A stretch of DNA of 64,000 nt from Asticcacaulis excentricus CB 48 (GCF_000175215.2 NC_014816.1:2229001-2293000); one strand, 5' to 3'; counted from the stretch's first letter, positions 7,186 to 15,965 are shown. Notes: a model not told the origin generated them from the sequence alone. Made by a program: numbers and translations.

Positions 7186-8289
7186 ATGGACTATATTCAC
7201 AAACAGGATAGCTGGCCAGCCTTTCGCTGGAACCCTGAGATGCTCGCGGGTCAACTCGCGTCCGTGCGCCATAACCAGGGCAGGCTCGTAGGCCGCATGG
7301 AAGGACTGCGCTTCAATCTGCGCGAAGAAGCGGTTCTCACGACGCTCACCGAGGACGTCCTGAAGTCGAGCGAAATTGAGGGTGAACGTCTCGACAAAGA
7401 ACAGGTTCGATCTTCGATTGCCAGACGTCTCGGAATGGATATAGGCGCTTTAGCTCCGGTTGACCGTAACGTCGAAGGCGTCGTTGAAATGATGCTGGAT
7501 GCCACACAGCATTATGCCACCCCGCTGACCGCCGAACGACTATTCGCGTGGCATGCGGCCCTGTTTCCGACGGGTCGAAGCGGCATGACGAAGATCGTTG
7601 TCGGGGCATGGCGTGACGGCACATCGGGCCCGATGCAGGTCGTTTCTGGCCCGATTGGACGTGAGCGAATCCACTTCGAAGCCCCGGATGCACAAAGGCT
7701 GGATGAGGAGATGAAGGCCTTCCTGAAATGGTTCGAAGGGGGCGCGGACCTCGATCCGGTTCTTCGCGCCGCTATTGCCCATTTGTGGTTCATCACTATC
7801 CACCCGTTTGAAGACGGAAATGGACGGATCGCCCGCGCCGTAGCGGATATGGCCTTAGCCCGGTCCGAAAGGAGCGCACAGCGGTTCTACAGCATGTCAG
7901 CACAAATCCAAGCCGAACGCGGCGCCTACTACGACCGGCTGGAAAGTACGCAAAAGGGCGACCTTGATATAAGCGACTGGATCGGGTGGTTTCTGGCTTG
8001 CCTCGATCGCGCGTTCGCGGGGGCCGAAGCCACGCTGGCGTCGGTTGTTACGAAAGCCCGGTTCTGGGAGACGCATCAGGTGAACGCGCTCAATGGCCGC
8101 CAACGCCTGATGCTGACCCGCCTCCTCGATGGATTCGAAGGCAAGCTGACATCCTCAAAGTGGGCGCTGATCGCCAAGTGCTCTCAGGACACGGCAAGCC
8201 GCGACATCGAAGACCTGATCAAACGCCACATCCTCGTCAGGGATGCATCAGGTGGCCGTAGCACAAGCTATTCTCTGGTATCAGAGTGA
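7186..8289 (+). CDS. Fic-family AMP-transferase, class II self-inhibited
   Basis: A 367-aa Fic protein. Residues about 10-95 are the N-terminal DUF4172-type domain, with the inhibitory helix motif SSEIEG at 61-66 matching (S/T)xxxE(G/N), whose Glu blocks productive ATP binding. The catalytic loop HPFEDGNGRIAR is complete at 206-217. Residues about 310-367 form a winged helix (SKWALIAKCSQDTASRDIEDLI). The family transfers AMP, or other nucleotide moieties, to target proteins. The ATG at 7186 follows AAGGAGCGCGGAG. An in-frame start 22 codons upstream was rejected, since it lies within the inverted-repeat leader. The gene appears monocistronic. The target is unknown. Confidence 0.92.
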   Translation: MDYIHKQDSWPAFRWNPEMLAGQLASVRHNQGRLVGRMEGLRFNLREEAVLTTLTEDVLKSSEIEGERLDKEQVRSSIARRLGMDIGALAPVDRNVEGVVEMMLDATQHYATPLTAERLFAWHAALFPTGRSGMTKIVVGAWRDGTSGPMQVVSGPIGRERIHFEAPDAQRLDEEMKAFLKWFEGGADLDPVLRAAIAHLWFITIHPFEDGNGRIARAVADMALARSERSAQRFYSMSAQIQAERGAYYDRLESTQKGDLDISDWIGWFLACLDRAFAGAEATLASVVTKARFWETHQVNALNGRQRLMLTRLLDGFEGKLTSSKWALIAKCSQDTASRDIEDLIKRHILVRDASGGRSTSYSLVSE

Positions 8290-8432
8290 GGGCGTGGGCA
8301 ACGGGTGTTGTCGAATAGGGTCTATCGCGTCCAAAGGAGATCAGGTTGGTCAAGCGAAATGACACCTGTCTGGCTTACTGGCTTCGGCTTTGGCCCAAAC
8401 ATTGGTTTCACGATGCAGGCCTCGTCCTCACC

Positions 8433-8630
8433 TTAGATGGCGACGTCTCCGCAAAGAAAACGCAAAAGATCGTCCCTCAATATCAGCCTACGCCCGCCGA
8501 TCTTGATAGACTTGAGCGATCCGTCAGCCATGCGCTCGTACAGGAATGACCGCCCAAGGCCGCTAGCCTTGACGGCCTCGTCAATGCGGTAGGCGAGCTT
8601 CTGCGTGTTTTGAGTAATTGTCGCCGTCAT
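8433..8630 (-). CDS. Excisionase-like small DNA-binding protein
   Basis: A 65-aa protein with the MerR/excisionase-type helix-turn-helix of the HTH_17 kind: RIDEAVKASGLGRSFLYERM, then SLKSIKIGGRRLILRDDLLRF. Such proteins usually accompany integrases or regulate mobile elements. Its ATG overlaps the stop of the upstream 70-aa frame (ATGA), which suggests coupled translation. No integrase lies next to it, so it looks like an orphan of a degraded element. Confidence 0.75.
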   Translation of the reverse strand: MTATITQNTQKLAYRIDEAVKASGLGRSFLYERMADGSLKSIKIGGRRLILRDDLLRFLCGDVAI

Positions 8631-8839
8631 CTCGCGCCCCCCCTTCGGGCTGCCTTTGGCGCGCTGCAATTTCTAGCCAGTGCCTCCATTTCGATTGTCA
8701 GTTCATCGTCAGGGTAAAGATGGTGTCGGGGTTTCATGGGCCTGCGCGTCTGCTGGTGTTCAGGAGGATTGGCTTGGACAGCCGGCAGGTTTTGGCTGCC
8801 AGGCATCAGGGCGCGTCTCCTCCAAAGAGTAAGCGCCAT
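8627..8839 (-). CDS. Hypothetical 70-aa protein coupled to the excisionase-like gene
   Basis: A short frame of up to 70 aa. A later start at MKPRHHLYPDDELTIEMEAL would give about 36 aa. Its stop overlaps the next start by ATGA, and an acidic helix-like segment (DDELTIEMEALA) is present. No family is recognised. The coupling is the main reason to keep it. Confidence 0.4.
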   Translation of the reverse strand: MALTLWRRRALMPGSQNLPAVQANPPEHQQTRRPMKPRHHLYPDDELTIEMEALARNCSAPKAARRGGAR

Positions 8840-9383
8840 GATGCCATCACTGAAGTGCAGGCCTCATAGCTCCATTGCCGTCGGCAGATGCGGTCTTGCC
8901 GCATCCTTCACACGGACGGACGATTGTCCGGCGCGACTGGGGTGGAGATTTAACCCGGCGTCACGCCAAAAAGGGCACTCAGGACGCCACTACGCCCACC
9001 CTTCGTCTACCGGAGTTCCTTTGCCTGAAGACGAATGTTTATTGGATTTATGTGCGCAGCTGGATTGGATTTGGGCGTTACAGCACCGTTCCCGGCATAT
9101 GGTTTCAAATGACACAAATTGCAGTTGAAAAATTATTCTTTGCTGAACCTGCGGCGACCACAACTTTGGGTATTTTTTGAATGAATTAGGGCCGGGCGTC
9201 TCGAGCTAAATCCGAGGCTTTTCGGCATTTTCAAGGCCCGTTTAATCGGTGGGGCAGGAATGGCCCCTCCACGGAAGACATTATATAATATACCAAAATC
9301 AGCAGGTCGGAAGATTTGTTGCAATAAATAAACTTAAATACACTTTTGAAATAAATAAATACTGAAACAATTTGCAATGAATA
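8840..9383. other. Non-coding accessory stretch
   Basis: No supported gene. It holds two small perfect hairpins (GATGCGG-N5-CCGCATC at 8887-8905, CGGAC-GATT-GTCCG near 8915-8930) and becomes AT-rich after about 9280, unlike the flanking coding DNA. Confidence 0.45.
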
Positions 9384-9432
9384 ATACGTGTGATTTTATA
9401 GACACTTATCTTAAAATGCAATCACGTATAAT
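9384..9432 (+). promoter_or_regulatory. Inverted repeat and TATAAT upstream of the TonB receptor
   Basis: ATACGTG (9384-9390) and ATTTTA (9393-9398) are mirrored by TAAAAT (9412-9417) and CACGTAT (9423-9429), forming an interrupted inverted repeat. A perfect TATAAT hexamer (9427-9432) overlaps its right arm, about 100 bp before the gene. A promoter with an overlapping operator is plausible; the -35 is weak. Confidence 0.4.
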
Positions 9433-9536
9433 TAGTTCCAAAGTTGACGATCCAATGAATTTTATGCGTCATTAATATTAAGGCTACGAATTCCGGTCGT
9501 AAGCCGAAAAACATGCATAAAAATTGGAGAACTATT

Positions 9537-12434
9537 TTGCGAAAGAATGACATAAAGGCGGTTTTGCTTTTGTCCACGACGGTTAGCGGACTGTCGGGCA
9601 TGAGCATCGCGTCCACAGCAATGGCGCAAACAGCAGGCGAAGAGGCTGCCGTGGAGGTTGTCGTCACTGGCTCGCGCATCAAAAAGCCGAACCTGCAATC
9701 CTCCAGTCCGATCACCACGATCAGTGCGGCCGACATCAAGGCGTCGGGTGCGACCCGCGTCGAAGATATGGTCAATACCCTGCCTTCCGTCTTCGCGGCC
9801 GACGGCGCGATGCAGTCGAACGGCGCGTCGGGTACCGCAACGGTGAACCTTCGCGGTCTGGGGACGTCACGCACACTGGTGCTGCTGAACGGCAGCCGTA
9901 TGGCGCCTGGAAGCCCCGTCCAGCCCGCCGCCGACCTGAACCAGATTCCCGCGGCCCTGATCGAGCGCGTTGATATTCTGACCGGCGGCGCGTCTGCCGT
10001 TTACGGGTCCGACGCCATGGCCGGCGTCGTGAACTTCGTGATGAAGAAGAAGTTTGAAGGGGTGCGCCTCGACCTCAATACGAGCTTCTATCAGCACCAT
10101 AATGACAGCGATTACGCCTCGGTCGTGTCCAATCGTGGCTTCGCTTTGCCGGAAAGCAATGTGGTGGACGGCAAGGCGACCGACGTTACCCTGGTGGCCG
10201 GCGTCAATAGCGAGAGCGGCAAGGGCAATGCCACGGTTTATGCCTCCTACCGCACGGTTCAGGCCCTGTTGCAGTCAGAACGCGACTATTCGGCCTGTAC
10301 GCTGTCGTCCTTTTCGACCTGCGGCGGGTCCTCAACCAGCTATCCTGGCCGTTTCTTCACTTCGGACTATGCCAAGAGCTACACGATCGACACGTCGGCC
10401 AGCCGTCTGGCAAGCTATAGTGCCGCGACCGGGGCCTATAATTACGGCCCGCTGAACTACTACCAGCGCCCCGATGAAAAATATTCGCTGGGGGGCTTCA
10501 TCACCTACGACTTCTCCGACACCCTGCATTTCAAGTCCGAAGTCATGCTGACGGACGACACTTCGACGGGCCAGATTGCCCCGTCGGGTATCTTCCTGTC
10601 GGAGATGAGCATCAACTGTAATAACCCGCTGATGACCACCGAGCAGAAGACGGCCTTTTATTGCAGCAGCTCGATGATCGCCAATGGCGACACAACGACG
10701 GTGGCTATCGGTCGCCGCAATGTCGAAGCGGGCGGGCGTCAGTATGAAATGAACCACACCTCTTACCGTCTGCGCGGTGAACTGACCGGCCAGATCAATG
10801 AGGTCTGGGATTTCAGCCTGAACATGCAATACGGCTCGACCAACTATAAGCAGGTCACCAAAAACGAAGTCAGCCTGGAACGCGCACAAAAGGCGCTCCT
10901 CGTTGTCACCGACCCGTCAACCGGCAATGCCGTCTGTCAGTCCTATCTCGATGGCACAGACAAGAACTGCGTTCCCTACAACATCTGGTCGATCGGCGGC
11001 GTGTCCTCGGCGGCACTGAAATACATCTCGGCGCAGGGCGTGCAGTGGGGCGGAACGGGCGAACAGATAGTCTCGCTGAATACCTCTGGCGATCTGGGAG
11101 CCTATGGAGTGAAGCTGCCCTGGGCGGGGGAAGGGCTTAAAACGTCTTTAGGTCTGGAATACCGTCGTCAGTGGCTCGATTTTGATGCCGACGATAATCT
11201 TCGCAACGGCCTTCTGGCCGGCTCAGGCGGCAAGACCACGCCTGTATCGGGTTCCTATGATGTTAAGGAAGTGTTCACGGAACTGCTCGTTCCGGTCGCT
11301 CAGGACAAGACCCTGATCAAGGATCTGTCGCTGGAACTGGGCTACCGCATTTCGGACTACTCGTCTTTTGGTAAGAACGATAGCTACAAGGCGATGGTCT
11401 CTTACGCCCCGGTGGAAGGGCTCCGCTTCCGCGGTGGCTATAACCGAGCGGTGCGCGCGCCGAGCGTTACGGAACTCTACAGCGCCAACTCCGTCGGTCT
11501 GTTTGATGGGAATGATGGGTGCGGCGTTGATGATCCCTCGACCGAAACGCCGACCTACACGGCGGCGCAATGCGCGCTCACCGGCGTGACGGCGGCTCAG
11601 TATAACAACGTTCTATCGAGCACGGCGGGCCAGTATAACCGACTGGGCGGCGGGAATGTTGATCTCAAGCCGGAAACAGGTGACACCTACACCTTCGGCT
11701 TTGTCTATACCCCCGACTTCCTGAAGGGGTTCAATCTGACGGTTGATTATTTCAACATCAAGATCGAAGACAAGATCAGCAGCATCGGTGCCCAATATAT
11801 CCTCGATCAGTGCGCCACGACGGGCAACAGCTTCTATTGCTCCAAGGTTCACCGTGCCTCAGGTACGGGCTCTCTGTGGCTCAGTGAAGAGGGCTATATC
11901 GAAGACACGCTCTACAATACGGGCTCCTACAAGACGTCCGGCTTTGATATCGAAGCCAATTATAGCCGTAAGCTGCCGCTAGGCCGCCTGCAACTCAGCT
12001 ATATGGGCACGGTGCTGGAGGAACTGATCACCCAGGCCACCGACACGTCGGACCCCTATGATTGCGCCGGTTACTTCGACAGCTCGTGTGGCTGGTCAAA
12101 TCCGAAATACCGCCATCGTGCCAAGGCGACGTGGCAGTCGCCGTGGGACTGGGACGCTACGGTGACCTGGCGTTATTTCGGCAAGGTTGACAACTTCTAC
12201 GGCCCGGATACGAGCGGAACCTACGCCTCAAGCATCGATGCCTATAACTACATCGACCTCTATGCCAGCTATGCGCTGAAGTCGAATACGACGCTGCGCA
12301 TTGGAGTTAACAACGTCTTCGACAAAGACCCGCCCATCCTGCCCAATTCGGACGGGACGAACGGCAACACCTACCCGCAGGTCTATGACGCATTAGGCCG
12401 CTACGTCTTTGCGGGTATTTCCCTGTCCTTCTAA
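9537..12434 (+). CDS. TonB-dependent outer-membrane receptor
   Basis: A receptor of about 965 aa. A signal peptide ends near STAMAQ. The likely TonB box is VEVVVTG, then the plug domain (SRIKKPNLQ, VEDMVNTLPSV, NLRGLGTSRTLVLLNG, ASAVYGSDAMAGVVNF) and a long beta-barrel ending in an aromatic residue (ISLSF). The family imports siderophores, cobalamin or glycans with energy from TonB-ExbBD. I prefer the TTG at 9537 because GGAG lies 7 nt before it; an in-frame ATG at 9513 has no SD. Several Cys pairs in extracellular regions (CTLSSFSTC, CATTGNSFYC) suggest disulfide-stabilised loops. The gene stands alone between accessory patches, so the substrate cannot be deduced. Confidence 0.93.
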   Translation: MRKNDIKAVLLLSTTVSGLSGMSIASTAMAQTAGEEAAVEVVVTGSRIKKPNLQSSSPITTISAADIKASGATRVEDMVNTLPSVFAADGAMQSNGASGTATVNLRGLGTSRTLVLLNGSRMAPGSPVQPAADLNQIPAALIERVDILTGGASAVYGSDAMAGVVNFVMKKKFEGVRLDLNTSFYQHHNDSDYASVVSNRGFALPESNVVDGKATDVTLVAGVNSESGKGNATVYASYRTVQALLQSERDYSACTLSSFSTCGGSSTSYPGRFFTSDYAKSYTIDTSASRLASYSAATGAYNYGPLNYYQRPDEKYSLGGFITYDFSDTLHFKSEVMLTDDTSTGQIAPSGIFLSEMSINCNNPLMTTEQKTAFYCSSSMIANGDTTTVAIGRRNVEAGGRQYEMNHTSYRLRGELTGQINEVWDFSLNMQYGSTNYKQVTKNEVSLERAQKALLVVTDPSTGNAVCQSYLDGTDKNCVPYNIWSIGGVSSAALKYISAQGVQWGGTGEQIVSLNTSGDLGAYGVKLPWAGEGLKTSLGLEYRRQWLDFDADDNLRNGLLAGSGGKTTPVSGSYDVKEVFTELLVPVAQDKTLIKDLSLELGYRISDYSSFGKNDSYKAMVSYAPVEGLRFRGGYNRAVRAPSVTELYSANSVGLFDGNDGCGVDDPSTETPTYTAAQCALTGVTAAQYNNVLSSTAGQYNRLGGGNVDLKPETGDTYTFGFVYTPDFLKGFNLTVDYFNIKIEDKISSIGAQYILDQCATTGNSFYCSKVHRASGTGSLWLSEEGYIEDTLYNTGSYKTSGFDIEANYSRKLPLGRLQLSYMGTVLEELITQATDTSDPYDCAGYFDSSCGWSNPKYRHRAKATWQSPWDWDATVTWRYFGKVDNFYGPDTSGTYASSIDAYNYIDLYASYALKSNTTLRIGVNNVFDKDPPILPNSDGTNGNTYPQVYDALGRYVFAGISLSF

Positions 12435-12459
12435 GGGAAATTTCTCTCCGGTAACTTGG

Positions 12460-12489
12460 CTCCGCAGAGCAATCTGCGGAGTCTTTTTT
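12460..12489 (+). terminator. Intrinsic terminator of the TonB receptor
   Basis: CTCCGCAG-N6-CTGCGGAG followed by TCTTTTTT, 26 bp after the stop codon. Confidence 0.9.
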
Positions 12490-12873
12490 CGAGAGCGTCA
12501 TACGATCCGGCACGCCCACAGCATCAGAGTGAAATGCAAGAAATTTAACGCTTTTTATTGATGTAATACTTGTACACAAAAAATAAAATAACAGATAAAC
12601 AGGAATAAAAATAAAAAACTGTTATGTCTGAATAGATTTCATCAAACTTTTCAGTAAACGTCATTGCAAATAAAAATAGGGTTACAACAAAATACTTTTT
12701 TTAATATGCGTAGCAAAAAATTCATATTGCCATCTAATTACTACCGAAAATTTCGATTGTTAAGAGCATGCCTTCATTATTCATATTCCTGTTGAATACG
12801 GGCCTGCTTGAGTGTTACCTTGGCGCGCCATAGGTGCTGTATGAGGCGATCGGACGCATAAACCTTGCTCCGA
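12490..12873. other. AT-rich non-coding stretch
   Basis: Bases about 12530-12780 are far more AT-rich than the surroundings, with many A-tracts and no frame worth calling. The composition suggests acquired or decaying DNA. Confidence 0.5.
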
Positions 12874-13344
12874 TCAGAGCGGGGGCGCAAAAATCAGGTC
12901 CACTCGGCCAGCATTGTTGGAAACCTCCGAACGCGTTACAGTTATTTCCGGATAGCCAGTAACCCGCTGTGCAAAAGTGCGACCGCTTGTCTTTCTCCTA
13001 GGACGCAGATCCCAGGTCTTCTCGTTCGTCGTTTCCAGCGCCAGGCAGGAACGGACAAGACCCTCGATAGCGTCAGCATGAGCCTTAGCCGCCGAAAAGG
13101 TCGTGAAGTTGCGGGAACATGACAGTTCTGCGTCATCTTCAAAGGCTTCAATTGTGCACTCATCAAAACCTGGAACGCTGAAATTGCTATTATACCACAA
13201 CCCGCTTTTATCATGGGCGCCGCGGAGAGCTTTGAAGCCGGTAGCGCTGTGTTGCGACGCCGTTTTAACCGCGTCGCAGATGGTCTGTGCATTGGCCGGT
13301 CCAGCAACACACGCAGCCAGGAAACAAAAGATGCCAATCTTCAT
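12874..13344 (-). CDS. Hypothetical secreted Cys-containing protein
   Basis: A 156-aa protein with a Sec signal (MKIGIFCFLAACVAGPANA, cut before QTICD). The mature part has several Cys residues (TICDAV, DECTIE, LSCSRN, RSCLAL), which may form two disulfides in the periplasm. I chose the ATG at 13344, with GGAGG 6 nt upstream, over a start four codons earlier. No family is recognised. Confidence 0.7.
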   Translation of the reverse strand: MKIGIFCFLAACVAGPANAQTICDAVKTASQHSATGFKALRGAHDKSGLWYNSNFSVPGFDECTIEAFEDDAELSCSRNFTTFSAAKAHADAIEGLVRSCLALETTNEKTWDLRPRRKTSGRTFAQRVTGYPEITVTRSEVSNNAGRVDLIFAPPL

Positions 13345-13376
13345 TCCGGCCTCCATAGCCCAGCATTTCTAAGATG

Positions 13377-13449
13377 ATTGGGACATGACACACATGCTTG
13401 TCCAGCCACTTTGCGCACGCGTGCGCAAAGTGGGCCTATTGGGACATGA
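13377..13449. repeat. 28-bp perfect palindrome between ATTGGGACATGA repeats
   Basis: Bases 13406-13433 are a perfect palindrome (half CCACTTTGCGCACG). ATTGGGACATGA occurs on both sides, at 13377-13388 and 13438-13449, in the same orientation. This could be a remnant of insertion-sequence ends, a regulatory site, or a bidirectional structure. No transposase is present. Confidence 0.6.
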
Positions 13450-13507
13450 GCGTGCCGCCGCAAATCCATGCCCACGATCAGCATCGCCAACTGGTCCGAG
13501 TGAAAAA

Positions 13508-13544
13508 GTTGCGCCAACGCCTTAAGGCCCCGGTTCAGGCGGCA
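13508..13544. repeat. 37-bp direct repeat, left copy
   Basis: This 37-bp segment matches 15904-15940 in 36 positions, in the same orientation. The two copies enclose the AbiE genes. In the right copy the segment codes the start of an integrase relic on the minus strand. It is a likely recombination or insertion scar. Confidence 0.75.
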
Positions 13545-14055
13545 CCTCACTAAACACCTTACGCCACAAGATGCAGACTAAATGAAGTTTATCACCAGAA
13601 GCTCATCTCCGAGGCAAGGTCGCCCCGATATCGGGGAAAAAGTCGCCGTTGCAACAGATTTGATTAGCCCGACCGGAGCGCTGCTGGAGCCACGCATTCG
13701 TAACCTGCCTGCGCCACCTGTACCGGCGCCCTATCCGGGAAGCGCTTTGATGCGTGCGACGGCAGTCACTGGAGTGTCTCCAACAAGTCTCGGCGGGCGT
13801 CCTGGTCAATGTGATGAATGAGCGTCGTCTATGGGATGACGGAGTAGATCTGGTTGTGAACGAGGCTGAACGCGGCGCTAGCCGTGGTCGGGATCGGGTT
13901 CAGGTCGTGGACACGACAAGGTTTGGATCTGGGATGATTCGCATTTCTTTAAAAAAACTAATTATTATATATCTAGGGTATATAGAATGCAGAACTTTTA
14001 AAGTTTGAACTCGCCTATTATTGATTTTCTTTAAAAAAGCCGATATAGATATATC
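13545..14055 (+). promoter_or_regulatory. abiE upstream region with repeated TTTCTTTAAAAAA
   Basis: No gene was supported. Just before abiEi the DNA turns AT-rich. TTTCTTTAAAAAA occurs at 13944-13956 and 14026-14038, and AACTT-TTA-AAGTT is palindromic at 13993-14005. AbiEi proteins repress their own promoter through inverted repeats, so these are candidate operator parts. No SD precedes the abiEi ATG, so translation may be leaderless. Confidence 0.4.
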
Positions 14056-14826
14056 ATGGGTATAGAAAATACTGGAAAATTAAAGAACCTTTTGGATGTC
14101 TGGCCTCCCCAGACAGTCGCCACATCAGCGTGGCTGCATGAGCAAAAAGTCTCTGCTCAATTGGCTCAGCGTTATGTGCGCAGCCATTGGATAGAGCCTT
14201 TGGGTACGGGCGCGTTCAAACGCCCCAATGAAAAGGTTGAATGGTTCGGCGCGGTACGCAGCCTGCAAACCCAGCTTGATTTGACCGTTCATATTGGCGC
14301 ATTGACCGCGCTATCGGCGCAGGGGTTCTCCCACTACCTCCGGATAGGGCAAGAGCCTGTTTATTTATTCTCCCCCCCCGACACGAGATTGCCCAGCTGG
14401 TTTACGGGCTATGATTGGAAAGTCCCAATCCACCATGTGAAGTCTAGCCTGCTGCCCGAAAATGTCGGCCTCACGCGCCATGCCTATGGCAGTCTTGATG
14501 TCACCATATCCGCGCCTGAACGAGCGATTTTGGAATGTCTCCATCTAAGCCCCAAGCGTTTTGATTTGATCGAGAGCTACGAACTCTTGCAGGGACTTCT
14601 GAACCTGCGTCCCAAACTCATGCAGGAATTGCTCGAAGTCTGTAACTCGATAAAGGTCAAACGCCTGTTTTTGTACATGGCGGCCAAAGCCTCGCTGCCC
14701 GTCATAAAACATCTAAATCTTGACACTATCGACCTTGGCAAAGGTGACCGTAGCCTTGCCAAAGATGGATTGTATGTCAGCAAATACGCCCTGAATCTGC
14801 CGAAGGAATTGGTGAACCATGACTGA
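14056..14826 (+). CDS. abiEi: AbiEi antitoxin / transcriptional repressor
   Basis: A 256-aa protein placed directly before an AbiEii nucleotidyltransferase, overlapping it by 8 bp. The N-terminus (about 1-90) is the winged-helix part: TSAWLHEQKVSAQLAQRYV, then GAFKRPNEKVEWFGAVRSLQ. The rest matches AbiEi in order (HIGALTALSAQGFSHYL, SAPERAILECL). In the family, AbiEi represses the operon and counteracts the toxin without direct contact (type IV toxin-antitoxin, phage abortive infection). Base use is less GC-rich than the neighbours, consistent with transfer. Confidence 0.85.
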   Translation: MGIENTGKLKNLLDVWPPQTVATSAWLHEQKVSAQLAQRYVRSHWIEPLGTGAFKRPNEKVEWFGAVRSLQTQLDLTVHIGALTALSAQGFSHYLRIGQEPVYLFSPPDTRLPSWFTGYDWKVPIHHVKSSLLPENVGLTRHAYGSLDVTISAPERAILECLHLSPKRFDLIESYELLQGLLNLRPKLMQELLEVCNSIKVKRLFLYMAAKASLPVIKHLNLDTIDLGKGDRSLAKDGLYVSKYALNLPKELVNHD

Positions 14827-15742
14827 GGTGTACGAGGATCAGGTTCGTCTTTTGCTACGCGTTCTACCCCTCGTCGCAGAGGAAGCATCATTCGCACTTA
14901 AGGGCGGCACAGCCATCAATCTGTTCGAGCGCGACCTGCCACGATTGTCGGTTGATATTGACCTGACCTATCTGCCGTTTGAAGAGCGCGATGTTGCACT
15001 TCCAAATATTGAGGCGGCGCTTACGAGACTCAAAACGCGCATTGAGGGCATGGATGGTCGCATCAAGGTTACGCCAGTGCCGCAAAAAGAAGGCAATAAC
15101 GCCAAGCTGCATATCCAGCATGTACGCGCTCAGATAAAAATCGAGGTCAACACGACGCTTCGCGGTCATGTTTTTCCGCCGCGCCTCATGATTTGTAGCG
15201 ATGGCGTTCAGGAACAATTTGAGACTTTTGTCGAAATGCCTGTAGTTTCAAAGGCAGAACTCTATGGCGGAAAACTGTGCGCGGCATTTGACCGTCAACA
15301 CCCGCGTGACCTGTTCGATGTTTATTATCTACTCAACGATGAAGGTCTGACACGCGAGATTATGCTGGGCTTGATAGTCGCGGTCTTAAGCGGAAAGCGC
15401 CCAATCAACGAGGTACTATTTCCGACATTCCAAAATCAGCGCGAAGCGTTTGAAAACCAATTCGTGGGAATGTCGTTTGCGCCGTTTTCCTATGAGGATT
15501 ATGAAGCGACTCGCCTGCGTATGGTCGCTGCAATAAAGGCGGCGCTCACCGAGCGCGATAAAGCATTCTTGCTGAGTTTCAAACGGGGCAAACCTGACTG
15601 GGACTTGATTGAGCTGCCCGCACTTCGCGACATGGCGTCCGTGCAGTGGAAACTGTCAAACATCATCCATCTGCGCGATACGAACCCTGAAAAACATAGG
15701 GCATTGCTGACGGCACTTTCCGAATGCCTTGCGGCTATTTAA
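14819..15742 (+). CDS. abiEii: AbiEii nucleotidyltransferase toxin
   Basis: A 307-aa toxin of the AbiEii (DUF1814) nucleotidyltransferase family. The active-site core is intact: KGGTAINL at 28-35, where the family has a GG(S/T) motif, and SVDIDLTYL, with the DxD pair at 46 and 48. Further conserved parts are KAELYGGKLCAAFDRQHPRDLFDVYYLL. AbiEii-type toxins transfer nucleotides to tRNA acceptor ends in the best-studied cases. It is translationally coupled to abiEi and lies between two 37-bp direct repeats next to tRNA-Leu. Confidence 0.88.
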   Translation: MTEVYEDQVRLLLRVLPLVAEEASFALKGGTAINLFERDLPRLSVDIDLTYLPFEERDVALPNIEAALTRLKTRIEGMDGRIKVTPVPQKEGNNAKLHIQHVRAQIKIEVNTTLRGHVFPPRLMICSDGVQEQFETFVEMPVVSKAELYGGKLCAAFDRQHPRDLFDVYYLLNDEGLTREIMLGLIVAVLSGKRPINEVLFPTFQNQREAFENQFVGMSFAPFSYEDYEATRLRMVAAIKAALTERDKAFLLSFKRGKPDWDLIELPALRDMASVQWKLSNIIHLRDTNPEKHRALLTALSECLAAI

Positions 15743-15814
15743 ACCTTCTAAGTTAATTCGATTTTTGAGCAATGCTCGACAACAAGAACATGTAGGTATT
15801 GATGGTCACCGGAC

Positions 15815-15940
15815 CTAACGCATCTGCCAGAGGCGATTTCCTGACTGTTGAACCGACAAATAAAGGCTGTTGCCGTCGGAAATTTTGCACGCTTTTTCCT
15901 GCGGTTGCGCCAACGCCTTAAGGCCCCGTTTCAGGCGGCA
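15815..15940 (-). pseudogene. Tyrosine-integrase N-terminal relic
   Basis: On the minus strand the frame reads LKALAQPQEKACKISDGN, then SLYLSVQQSGNRLWQMR and a stop. This is the DUF4102-like N-terminus of tRNA-targeting integrases (KISDGxxLYLxVxxSGxxLW). The rest of the integrase is missing. The start of the relic is the right 37-bp direct repeat. It supports past insertion of an island at the neighbouring tRNA-Leu. Confidence 0.7.
15904..15940. repeat. 37-bp direct repeat, right copy
   Basis: 36 of 37 positions equal the copy at 13508-13544. It lies about 60 bp from the 3' end of tRNA-Leu and overlaps the integrase relic. Confidence 0.75.
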
Positions 15941-15965
15941 TATCCGCAAAACATTGGATCTAAAC

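Noticed and set aside
8346..8549. Plus-strand frame with an AAGGAG-like SD and TTG start
   Set aside because: It overlaps the excisionase-like gene antisense over its second half, and the encoded sequence shows no domain; the antisense HTH gene is better supported.
13582..13821. 79-codon plus-strand frame between the left direct repeat and abiEi
   Set aside because: No SD or domain, and equally open on the other strand; treated as non-coding.
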